Origin: Alphaproteobacteria bacterium
GTDB taxonomy: Bacteria; Pseudomonadota; Alphaproteobacteria; UBA2136; UBA6156
Length of the DNA stretch: 6,231 nt
Direction of reading: 5' to 3'
NCBI GenBank assembly: GCA_027489415.1
Contig: JAIXZU010000058.1
Location: forward strand, 1-6,231
Part shown: in pieces, positions 1-5,660 of the stretch
How positions within the stretch are numbered: position 1 is the stretch's first letter
How the letters are laid out: each line of letters starts with the position of its first letter
Translations under genes and position numbers: made by a program
Notes under the pieces: generated by a model
The model's input: only the letters and a program-made list of their open reading frames with translations
Database searches by the model: none
What the model was told of the DNA's origin: nothing

Positions 1-107
1 CATTCACCATCCATGGTAACCAAAAACCCGCCCCCACAGCCAACTTCACCAAACACAGCCCACGCACTTTCCACCCAATAACCACCCCCAAAAACCAAAA
101 AAACAAA

Positions 108-136
108 ATAATATCAATAGCTTATATAAAACGCAA
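108..136 (-). promoter_or_regulatory. Possible leftward promoter with extended -10
   Basis: On the minus strand there is a TATTAT -10 (108-113) preceded by TGA, which fits an extended -10 element. It lies 17 bp from a weak -35 TTGCGT (131-136, three of six matches). Transcription would start near position 101 and run off the left edge, where minus-strand ATG codons occur at 14, 10 and 3. The region is AT-rich, so a chance match is quite possible. Confidence 0.2.
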
Positions 137-165
137 AACTTGACAAATGCCCCAAAATAAGCTAT
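117..165. repeat. 9-bp inverted repeat around promoter elements
   Basis: ATAGCTTAT at 117-125 is the exact reverse complement of ATAAGCTAT at 157-165, with the arms spaced 40 bp start to start, close to four helical turns. The right arm overlaps the first three bases of the rightward -10 (163-168), and the left arm sits in the spacer of the possible leftward promoter. The placement suggests a paired operator for a DNA-binding regulator, but the arms are AT-rich and no regulator gene is visible here. Confidence 0.35.
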
Positions 166-168
166 AAT
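140..168 (+). promoter_or_regulatory. Perfect consensus sigma-70 promoter, rightward
   Basis: TTGACA (140-145) and TATAAT (163-168) are separated by exactly 17 bp, the full housekeeping consensus. The predicted start is near 175. The next genes, from 208 to 2408, are all on the opposite strand, so any transcript would be antisense to the 107-residue protein gene and possibly ppiD, or a short untranslated RNA. No convincing + strand coding sequence follows. The match itself is plain; activity and purpose are inferred. Confidence 0.65.
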
Positions 169-177
169 AACCCCATC

Positions 178-205
178 AAAGCAGCCAAAAACGGCTCCCA
201 GCTTT
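178..205 (-). terminator. Bulged hairpin after the ppiD-block genes
   Basis: AAAGC (178-182) pairs with GCTTT (201-205), and AGCC (183-186) pairs with GGCT (193-196), with a four-base bulge at 197-200 and a six-base loop. On the minus strand it begins three bases after the stop codon of the 107-residue gene, the right place for a terminator. No T-tract follows (the next bases are GATGGGG), so it may only stabilise the 3' end. On the + strand it would form the 5' end of a transcript from the promoter at 140-168. Confidence 0.3.
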
Positions 206-207
206 AC

Positions 208-531
208 TTATTCAATCCGCAGCGTACCGGCAGCAGCCGTCCCAACCTCTTCCATCACCACCGCACTTTTAGCTTCTCTGGAAAGTATGTCGCGCACTAC
301 TTCCAACCGCGTAACGGCCAGCTCGCGGTTCTCTTTGGGAAGCCACACTTTGAAGTAGGTTTTGCCACCGCGGGCCGCATTTTGCAGGGCCTGCAAGGGC
401 TTCACGTCATCAGCGGTAACCCACTTGTTTTCTCCTTTAAAAACAAGAACTTCCGCGTGTATCCATACAGGCAGGGCGGCCAAAACCGCCCCTAACAGAA
501 TGGTTTTTAACGGCTTTCTGTCAGTTCCCAT
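208..531 (-). CDS. Small secreted protein of unknown function
   Basis: This 107-residue protein is not recognised as a named family. It has a clear Sec signal peptide: basic start (R5, K6, K9), hydrophobic core at residues 10-24, and a likely cleavage after IHA (residue 26), leaving about 81 residues in the periplasm. The mature part is probably mixed alpha/beta. Residues 68-83 (NRELAVTRLEVVRDIL) resemble the helix of OmpA-type peptidoglycan-binding domains (N..L...R...V...L), but the domain would be far too short and the usual strand before it is altered, so this is only a hint. The ATG at 531 lies inside the end of ppiD, a 25-base overlap in another frame, with GAGG four bases upstream of it. 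Co-translation with ppiD is therefore likely, which suggests an envelope role. Real gene: fairly sure; function: unknown. Confidence 0.75.
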   Translation of the reverse strand: MGTDRKPLKTILLGAVLAALPVWIHAEVLVFKGENKWVTADDVKPLQALQNAARGGKTYFKVWLPKENRELAVTRLEVVRDILSREAKSAVVMEEVGTAAAGTLRIE

Positions 532-2408
532 GTAACCTCACGGCCAAACAGTTGTTTCAGGTGGGCTTGGTTCAGCTTAACCGTGGCCTGCTGGGTCAGG
601 TAGCTCATCAGCAGGGCCTCAAGGTCACCCTGCAAACGCTGCTGGTAAACCTTTGTCAACTCAGGCAATTTGGCAGGGTCAACCGCACCGGCCTTACGTT
701 CGGCCACACGCACCACATGCCATTCACCCTTGTCGCTCAGCACGCCCGGCAGCACGCCACCCACCGGCAGCGGGTAAACATCCAGCAGGTCGCGCTGCAA
801 CCATTCCGGCGCATCAATGCCGTCCTTAATCGTCAAAGCACTCGTCGCCACACCGCTCACACCCGCCTTGGCCGCAATATTGGCAAGATCACCTTGGGCT
901 TTCGGGTCGCGGGCCGCAGCCAGCAGCTTGTTGGCATTTTCCTGAAGCTGGCTCTGCAAGCGTGCGTTCTTCCAGTCATTCGCCACGCGGTCCTTCACCT
1001 CGGCCAGCGGCAGCACGCGGGCAGGGGCCACATCAACGGCCTGAACATAAGCGCTACCGCCATCTTTCATCGTAATCGGCACACTCACTTCACCTTTTTC
1101 AAGCCCAAACCCTGCCTCAAGCTCCTGCGGCTCCATGGTTTCATCTTTGGCATTCACCATGTTGAATTGTAACGGCTTAATGCCAACATCAGCGGCAATT
1201 TTGGTCAGGGGCTCACCGGCTGCAATCTTTTCATCAACCTGCCCTGCAAGCCGCACTAAAGCCTCATCAGCTTGGCTGGCCTGCAAATCGCGGGCAATCG
1301 CATCCTTGGTTTCTTCAAAGCTTAGGCTCTTGGCGGGCTCAATTTTATCAACCCAAATCAAGTGCCAGCCAAAGTTGCTCTGCACCGGCTCACTCAGGGT
1401 GTTCTCGGCAATCTTGAAGGCTACCTTCGCAAACGCAGGTACTACGTCCTTTTCCTGAATACTCCCAAGCACCCCACCTTTACCTTGGTTGCCCGGGTCT
1501 TTGCTCTCGGCATTCGCTTCACGCGCAAAATCCTCAACACTCTTAATCTTGGCCGCCACACGCACCGCATCTTCACGGCTATCAAACAGAATATGCCGTA
1601 CTTCGCGCTGTTCAGGCAGCGCATAGGCCGCCTTATTGGCTTCATAGGCAGCTAAAACCTCGCTTTCCGGCACACTAATGCTCTTGGTTATCTCCTCGCG
1701 GCTCAAACGCAGCACAACCAGGTCGCGGCTTTCAGGGCGGCTGTAAACAGTGGGGTTGTCCTTATAAAAGGCATTAAGCTCGCTCTCGGTAGGCGCAGGA
1801 ATAGCTTGGGCCGCATCACCCTTGAAGGTCGCCACATCCAGCACCAGCTCACTGGCTTCGGCAGCGGCAAAAGTGGCCACAAGGCTCGGGCTCGGGGTTT
1901 CAACTTTGGAAAGCAGCGCAAGGTTACGCACAATAATGTCCTGCCCAAGGTCTTCTTCAAACTGGCTCGGGCTGCGGCCAATCTGTTGCAGAATCTGGCG
2001 GTACCGCGCCACATCAAACTGCCCTTGCTCGTTCTTAAAGGCACTCACCATCGCAATTTCATCCTGAAGCTGCTTGGTGGCAGGCTCAAACCCAAGGCGC
2101 TCAGCCGCTTGGCGCAGTACGGTGCGCGCTACAACTTCGGTCACCACCTGTTCAGGCAGCTGCATCTGGTCAATTTGCTCTTGTGTGGGTTTAGTTCCCA
2201 GCAACTGGCTGATGTTATCCAACCTTTGTTTATAAGTCTGCTCAATAGCCTGCGGAGAAACACCCTCACCATTCACAGTCACGGCTTCGGCACCGATATT
2301 CGGCATCAGGTAGTCACCAATGCCCCATCCGGCAAAGCAGACAATCAGCAAAATCAACATCGCCTTGCTGCCCTTGGTGGCACCGAATTTCCTAAATGCT
2401 TGCATCAT
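507..2408 (-). CDS. ppiD: PpiD-type membrane-anchored peptidyl-prolyl isomerase
   Basis: This is a periplasmic foldase of the SurA/PpiD family, tethered to the inner membrane, where the family assists outer-membrane and secreted proteins leaving the Sec channel. The protein is 633 residues, close to the usual PpiD length. The order is: basic cytoplasmic start (R6, K7, K12, K15), one transmembrane helix at about 16-31, a SurA-like chaperone region to about 165, a linker, and one parvulin domain at about 265-355 with VRHILF (His272) and FGWHLI (His349) signatures, then a long helical C-terminus. The frame stays open to 2486, but that extension is Cys-rich and unlike the family; the tandem ATG ATG at 2408/2405 opens a typical PpiD N-terminus, with AAGGGA about 12 bases upstream. 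Its start overlaps the stop of a possible small ORF as ATGA, and its end overlaps the next gene by 25 bases. It stands divergent from secG, matching its role at the Sec exit. Confidence 0.93.
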   Translation of the reverse strand: MMQAFRKFGATKGSKAMLILLIVCFAGWGIGDYLMPNIGAEAVTVNGEGVSPQAIEQTYKQRLDNISQLLGTKPTQEQIDQMQLPEQVVTEVVARTVLRQAAERLGFEPATKQLQDEIAMVSAFKNEQGQFDVARYRQILQQIGRSPSQFEEDLGQDIIVRNLALLSKVETPSPSLVATFAAAEASELVLDVATFKGDAAQAIPAPTESELNAFYKDNPTVYSRPESRDLVVLRLSREEITKSISVPESEVLAAYEANKAAYALPEQREVRHILFDSREDAVRVAAKIKSVEDFAREANAESKDPGNQGKGGVLGSIQEKDVVPAFAKVAFKIAENTLSEPVQSNFGWHLIWVDKIEPAKSLSFEETKDAIARDLQASQADEALVRLAGQVDEKIAAGEPLTKIAADVGIKPLQFNMVNAKDETMEPQELEAGFGLEKGEVSVPITMKDGGSAYVQAVDVAPARVLPLAEVKDRVANDWKNARLQSQLQENANKLLAAARDPKAQGDLANIAAKAGVSGVATSALTIKDGIDAPEWLQRDLLDVYPLPVGGVLPGVLSDKGEWHVVRVAERKAGAVDPAKLPELTKVYQQRLQGDLEALLMSYLTQQATVKLNQAHLKQLFGREVTWELTESR

Positions 2409-2503
2409 AGTCTCAGGCTTTCCCTTACAATAAATAACGCCGCAAACTGCCATGCAGCGCTGGCAGCGGCAAGCCCCACCGCCCAAACCTCAGGCAATGC
2501 CAT
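2405..2503 (-). CDS. Possible 32-residue membrane peptide coupled to ppiD
   Basis: A short open frame begins MALPEVWAVG and ends RESLRL. Residues 7-26 form one uncharged Ala/Val/Leu/Trp-rich segment long enough to span a membrane, followed by a basic tail. It has a plausible ribosome site (GGAGAG, then TCA, then ATG), and its TGA stop overlaps the first ppiD ATG as ATGA, the classic translational-coupling arrangement. An in-frame upstream ATG at 2539 would add 12 residues but collides with the secG start. Against it: it is short, no family is recognised, and its ribosome site coincides with the secG -35 on the other strand. If real, it could be a coupling leader or a small partner of PpiD. 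Confidence 0.3.
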   Translation of the reverse strand: MALPEVWAVGLAAASAAWQFAALFIVRESLRL

Positions 2504-2531
2504 TGACTCTCCGTCATTCCCACCGTAAAAC
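2503..2531 (+). promoter_or_regulatory. secG-pyrG promoter, predicted leaderless start
   Basis: TTGACT (2503-2508, five of six consensus bases) lies 17 bp from TAAAAC (2526-2531, four of six). A start about seven bases past the -10 falls at 2538, the A of the secG ATG. No Shine-Dalgarno sequence precedes that ATG, in line with a leaderless message. The spacing is seen directly; the start site is predicted. Confidence 0.5.
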
Positions 2532-2537
2532 CCAGCC

Positions 2538-2891
2538 ATGGTCAGTATTCTTCTCACACTCAACGCGATAATATGTGTCGCTCTCATCATTCTTATTCTG
2601 CTTCAGCGCTCTGAAACCGGCGCAGGCGGTATGTTTGGCGGTGCTGGCGGCGGTAGTAACGCAATTGTGCGCAACCCACTGGCTAAACCCACTGCGGTTC
2701 TCGCAGGGTTGTTCCTGTTATTCTCCGTTATAGCAGCTGTCTTGAATAAAGGCGCAGGCCACCCGGAAACTGTGATGACCGAAGCCACAGCCCCCGCAAC
2801 CCCAACCCTGCCGGAAGCCTCGCTGCTTCCCACTGCAACTTCAGCCACCGTCATTCCGGTCCCAGCCACCGCCCCATCCCCGACTGAATAG
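2538..2891 (+). CDS. secG: Protein translocase subunit SecG
   Basis: SecG is the small, non-essential subunit of the SecYEG channel; it helps the SecA-driven step of protein export across the inner membrane. At 117 residues the protein has the family plan: helix at about 3-22, the LLQRSE signature at 21-26, a glycine-rich cytoplasmic loop at 28-39 (GAGGMFGGAGGG), then a second helix at about 52-69. The tail from about 73 to 117 is rich in Pro, Ala and Thr, low in complexity, and should face the periplasm; such tails vary between species. The ATG at 2538 gives a normal SecG start, lacks a ribosome site, and sits where the upstream promoter should begin transcription. pyrG follows after 11 bases, so the two form an operon. 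tpiA, often found just upstream in alphaproteobacteria, is absent. Confidence 0.93.
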   Translation: MVSILLTLNAIICVALIILILLQRSETGAGGMFGGAGGGSNAIVRNPLAKPTAVLAGLFLLFSVIAAVLNKGAGHPETVMTEATAPATPTLPEASLLPTATSATVIPVPATAPSPTE

Positions 2892-2902
2892 AAAGCCAAG
2901 TA

Positions 2903-4636
2903 ATGCCTAAGTCCGCCTCCTCCCAAAACTCACAAGGTCAACAGGAAGGCGGCACCGCCACCTCGGCATTACGGCAAACACGATACATCTTCGTCACCGG
3001 CGGAGTAATGTCGTCGTTAGGGAAGGGGCTTACAGCCTCCGCCTTGGCAGCCGTCCTTCAAGCGCGCGGTTTTAGCGTCACCCAGCAGAAGCTGGACCCC
3101 TACTTAAACGTGGATCCCGGCACAATGTCGCCCTTCCAGCACGGCGAAGTCTACGTGACGGACGACGGCGCAGAAACCGACCTCGATCTCGGCCACTACG
3201 AACGCTTCACCGGCGTCCCCTCCAGCAAACTCTCCAACATTACAGCAGGCCAAATCTACTGGAACATTCTGCACAAGGAACGCAAGGGGGACTACCTCGG
3301 CAAAACCGTGCAAGTCGTACCGCACGTCACCAATGAAATCAAAGCATTCGTCCAGCAGGTGGAGGGCACCGCGGACTTCGCCCTGATAGAAATCGGCGGC
3401 ACGGTGGGGGACATCGAATCCATGGCCTTCATCGAAGCCATCCGCCAACTGGGCCGCGAACTCCGCGCCACAAAGTCCTCGCCCAACCGCGCCTGCTTCA
3501 TGCACCTGACATTTGCTCCCTATCTGAAAGCCGTAGGCGAAACCAAAACGAAACCCACTCAAAACGCCGTTCGCGGGCTCCTCGAAATGGGCATCCAGGC
3601 GGATGTCGTCGTTGTCCGCTCGGAAGTCGAACTGGAACGTCCGGAACTCGACAAAATCGCCATGTTCGCAGGCCTCCCCGCCACCCATGTCGTGAGCTGC
3701 CCGGACTCCGACACCATCTACCGCGTCCCCGTAACCCTCCACGAACACGGCTTGGATAGCGCCATTCTGGACCATTTCGGCCTCGAAGCCCCCGCGCCGG
3801 ATCTCACCCGCTGGCACCACGTCAGCCACATCGCCACACAACCGCCCCGCACCGTGCGAATTGCGGTGGTCGGCAAATACACACAGCTGGGGGATGCCTA
3901 CAAATCCCTGAACGAAGCCCTCATCCACGGCGGCTTCGCCCACGACGCTCTCGTGGAAATCAGCTTTGTGGATAGCGAAAACCTCGAAAAACTCTCGGAC
4001 AAGGAAATCGAGGAAAAACTGAAGGACTGCTCAGGCATCCTCATCCCCGGCGGCTTTGGCGCACGGGGTACGGAAGGCAAGATCCGCGCCATCAAATACG
4101 CGCGGGAACACAAAAAACCATTCTTCGGCATCTGCCTCGGGCTGCAAATGGCCATCGCGGAATTCGCCCGCAACAAGGCGGGAATCGAGGGCGCGGATAG
4201 CACTGAATTCTCAGAAGACAAAGGCCAACCCAAAAACCCGATTATCTGCCAGATGACCGAATGGCAGACCCCCTCCGGCGAAACCATGCAGCGCACCGCC
4301 ATCAGCAACCTCGGCGGCACCATGCGCCTCGGCGCCTATCCTGCCAAACTCGCCAAGGGCAGTCTGGCAGCCAAAGTATATGGTATCGAAGATATCATGG
4401 AACGCCACCGCCACCGCTACGAATTCAACCCGCGCTACCGCGAAACACTTGAAGCCGCAGGCCTTAAGTTCTCCGGCCTCTCACCCCAGAATCCGGACCT
4501 CGCCGAGATCGTGGAGCTTCCCGAATCCGAGCACCCCTTCTTCATCGCGGTTCAATACCATCCGGAGTTCAAATCCCAACCGCTCCACCCGCACCCCATC
4601 TTCGCCGCCTTTGTGAAGGCATCGTTAGGTAAGTAA
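2903..4636 (+). CDS. pyrG: CTP synthase (glutamine-hydrolysing)
   Basis: This cytoplasmic enzyme makes CTP from UTP, ATP and glutamine, the last step of pyrimidine nucleotide synthesis. At 577 residues it is longer than the usual ~545. The synthase domain comes first, with the P-loop SSLGKG (Lys41), the stretch DPYLNVDPGTMSPFQHGE, and EIGGTVGDIE (Glu163). The glutaminase domain follows from about 315, with PGGFG, the nucleophile Cys411 in GICLGLQ, and His553/Glu555 in QYHPEF; the catalytic set is complete. Most of the added length is a 23-residue N-terminal extension before RYIFVTGG, rich in Ser, Gln, Gly and Thr and probably disordered. No ATG, GTG or TTG in frame offers a shorter start, so the extension appears real. 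The ribosome site is weak. Codons are more C-ending than in ppiD or secG, which fits high expression. It shares a transcript with secG and ends at a hairpin two bases after the stop. Confidence 0.98.
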   Translation: MPKSASSQNSQGQQEGGTATSALRQTRYIFVTGGVMSSLGKGLTASALAAVLQARGFSVTQQKLDPYLNVDPGTMSPFQHGEVYVTDDGAETDLDLGHYERFTGVPSSKLSNITAGQIYWNILHKERKGDYLGKTVQVVPHVTNEIKAFVQQVEGTADFALIEIGGTVGDIESMAFIEAIRQLGRELRATKSSPNRACFMHLTFAPYLKAVGETKTKPTQNAVRGLLEMGIQADVVVVRSEVELERPELDKIAMFAGLPATHVVSCPDSDTIYRVPVTLHEHGLDSAILDHFGLEAPAPDLTRWHHVSHIATQPPRTVRIAVVGKYTQLGDAYKSLNEALIHGGFAHDALVEISFVDSENLEKLSDKEIEEKLKDCSGILIPGGFGARGTEGKIRAIKYAREHKKPFFGICLGLQMAIAEFARNKAGIEGADSTEFSEDKGQPKNPIICQMTEWQTPSGETMQRTAISNLGGTMRLGAYPAKLAKGSLAAKVYGIEDIMERHRHRYEFNPRYRETLEAAGLKFSGLSPQNPDLAEIVELPESEHPFFIAVQYHPEFKSQPLHPHPIFAAFVKASLGK

Positions 4637-4637
4637 A

Positions 4638-4664
4638 AGCAAAGCCCCACAAGGGGGCTTTGCT
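4638..4664. terminator. Shared hairpin between convergent pyrG and DUF1232 genes
   Basis: An exact 11-bp stem (AGCAAAGCCCC, 4638-4648, with GGGGCTTTGCT, 4654-4664) encloses a five-base loop. It starts two bases after the pyrG stop and overlaps the stop codon (4663-4665) of the opposing gene. Read on the minus strand it ends in TTTT followed by AC, an acceptable U-tract; read on the + strand the next bases are ACATCCC, so it suits the minus-strand gene better and may act on pyrG mainly as a 3'-end stabiliser or a factor-assisted stop. Confidence 0.75.
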
Positions 4665-5010
4665 ACATCCCAAAGTTTCTGGGCGTCACATCTTTCATCA
4701 CGCTGCGCATGCGCCGCCGCCGTTCCGCAGGCTTTCCTCCAGCCCGCACCCACACATGGGGCGGCACTAGCAAACGTACAAAAGCCATTCCCAGCGGTAT
4801 AATCACAAGGTCATCCACCCATCCCAGAAACGGGATGAAATCCGGCACAAGGTCAATCGGGCTCACCACATACAAAATCAGCGCCAGCGCTGCTAGTCTC
4901 GCTTTGGTCGGGGTTTCGCGGTCAATCAGCGCACGCCATACCACGGCACCTTCGCGCTTCAGCCATTGCCATGCTGCAAAAATCTTCAGGGTTTTGTTGA
5001 ACTTAGCCAT
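4663..5010 (-). CDS. DUF1232 (YkvA-type) small membrane protein
   Basis: A 115-residue protein with the DUF1232 hallmark at residues 50-68, SPIDLVPDFIPFLGWVDDL, inside a hydrophobic hairpin at about 38-82. The biochemical role of this widespread family is not established; a small inner-membrane protein is the safest description. The N-terminus (KFNKTLKIF...WLKRE) is basic and amphipathic, and the C-terminus is strongly basic (RRRRMR at about 97-102). The ATG at 5010 has no well-placed ribosome site: AGAGGA lies about 15 bases upstream, too far to be ideal, and a candidate promoter predicts transcription starting almost at the ATG, so a leaderless start is possible. It is convergent with pyrG and separated from the upstream gene on its strand by a strong terminator, so it is probably transcribed alone. 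Confidence 0.88.
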   Translation of the reverse strand: MAKFNKTLKIFAAWQWLKREGAVVWRALIDRETPTKARLAALALILYVVSPIDLVPDFIPFLGWVDDLVIIPLGMAFVRLLVPPHVWVRAGGKPAERRRRMRSVMKDVTPRNFGM

Positions 5011-5016
5011 AAAATA

Positions 5017-5046
5017 AATCTAACATCCTCTCTATTTAAAAGGCAA
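5017..5046 (-). promoter_or_regulatory. Candidate promoter for the DUF1232 gene
   Basis: On the minus strand TTGCCT (5041-5046, four of six) and TAGATT (5017-5022, four of six) are 18 bp apart in an AT-rich gap between a terminator and the gene. The predicted start, about seven bases on, coincides with the ATG at 5010. The match is moderate. Confidence 0.3.
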
Positions 5047-5090
5047 ACGAAGCCCACCCGATACAGTTCCGCATGTAAGCCTAGCATAAG

Positions 5091-5120
5091 AAAAAAGCCT
5101 GCCCGTGAAAACGGGCAGGC
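5091..5120 (-). terminator. Strong intrinsic terminator
   Basis: GCCTGCCCGT (5097-5106) pairs perfectly with ACGGGCAGGC (5111-5120) around a four-base loop. On the minus strand the GC-rich stem is followed directly by six T residues (5091-5096) and then CTTA, a textbook Rho-independent terminator. It begins nine bases after the stop of the 129-residue gene and should isolate it from the DUF1232 gene. On the + strand the loop is GAAA, a GNRA tetraloop. Confidence 0.9.
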
Positions 5121-5128
5121 AAAATCGG

Positions 5129-5518
5129 TCATGAAGTTGAAAAATCCGGCAGCAGCAAACGCTTTTCCTGCGTAATCATCAACTGCGCGGGAACCAGATT
5201 GAGCCGGACTTTCCGAATGAACGCCTCCAGCCAGAAGCCGTTCGTCATCGGCCTCACGTTATCAGTGGCGTGCGTCATCGGCGGCAGTATCTTGGCAGTC
5301 CGCACAAGGTGGCGGGGGAATTCAATCCGCTGCGCAATCATTTCAACAGGCTTTGTAAGCGCCTGCGTCATCGGTTTCGCGGGCTTACCCGCGGAAGGCT
5401 TCTTGAGGGGGACCACATTGCCATGGGCTCCCGGCTGGCTCAGGTCGGGCATCTGCTGGCTTGGGGGCGGCGGTCGCCTTACCGGCAGTTTCGGAATACT
5501 CTCACGGTCGTCAGGCAT
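5129..5518 (-). CDS. Proline-rich hypothetical protein downstream of virB11
   Basis: A 129-residue protein that I do not recognise. The first ~60 residues are rich in Pro, Lys, Gln and Ser (RRPPPP at 14-19, several KP pairs) and are probably disordered. The second half, from about 60, looks folded, with predicted amphipathic segments (EMIAQRIEFPRHLVR; FWLEAFIRKVRLNLV). There is no signal peptide or membrane helix, so it is probably cytoplasmic, and it is quite basic. Evidence that it is real: an excellent ribosome site (AAGGAG six bases before the ATG at 5518) and a strong terminator just after the stop. It follows virB11 on the same strand after 142 bases, so it could be an accessory or substrate gene of the secretion locus, but adjacency is the only support. 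Confidence 0.72.
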   Translation of the reverse strand: MPDDRESIPKLPVRRPPPPSQQMPDLSQPGAHGNVVPLKKPSAGKPAKPMTQALTKPVEMIAQRIEFPRHLVRTAKILPPMTHATDNVRPMTNGFWLEAFIRKVRLNLVPAQLMITQEKRLLLPDFSTS

Positions 5519-5524
5519 GGCAGG

Positions 5525-5530
5525 CTCCTT
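5525..5530 (-). promoter_or_regulatory. Near-consensus ribosome binding site
   Basis: AAGGAG on the minus strand, six bases before the ATG at 5518, fixes the start of the proline-rich protein. It is the strongest Shine-Dalgarno site in the window; secG, pyrG and the DUF1232 gene have weak or badly placed ones. Confidence 0.8.
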
Positions 5531-5553
5531 CGGTCAGTCAGGGGGAGGGGAGT

Positions 5554-5582
5554 ATGAAAAACAGGAAAAGGGTACATATCAA
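5554..5582 (-). promoter_or_regulatory. Possible promoter in the virB11-downstream gap
   Basis: TTGATA (5577-5582, minus strand) lies 17 bp from TTTCAT (5554-5559, four of six), giving a start near 5547 and a leader of about 29 bases. This would let the proline-rich gene be expressed apart from virB11. The -10 is poor, so read-through from virB11 is equally possible. Confidence 0.22.
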
Positions 5583-5660
5583 CTACTCAAAGCTACCACC
5601 GCCAAACTAACCCCCGCAAGCATTCAATCGGGCATGGGGCGGCTTGGGGAAAAATAGCGC

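Noticed and set aside
13..81. Short + strand frame from the left edge
   Set aside because: It could be the tail of a gene ending at 81, but 26 Pro/Thr-rich codons in a G-poor tract give no basis for a call.
552..1172. Long + strand open frame (206 codons) opposite ppiD
   Set aside because: It is antisense to the well-supported parvulin gene, its product is His/Arg/Gln-rich with no family resemblance, and it is best explained by the codon bias of ppiD.
2409..2486. Upstream extension of ppiD to an ATG at 2486
   Set aside because: It would add 26 residues with five cysteines and no family match; the tandem ATG at 2405-2408 gives the normal PpiD N-terminus.
1806..2528. Long + strand open frame (240 codons) opposite the ppiD N-terminus
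   Set aside because: It lies wholly over conserved ppiD sequence and runs into the secG promoter; composition is typical of a shadow frame.
3104..3943. Long minus-strand open frame (279 codons) inside pyrG
   Set aside because: It mirrors a highly conserved, strongly biased pyrG frame; the product is Gly/Phe/Asp-rich with no recognisable motif.
5199..5657. + strand open frame (152 codons) opposite the proline-rich gene
   Set aside because: The minus-strand gene has a strong ribosome site and terminator, while this frame has neither and runs through the intergenic gap.
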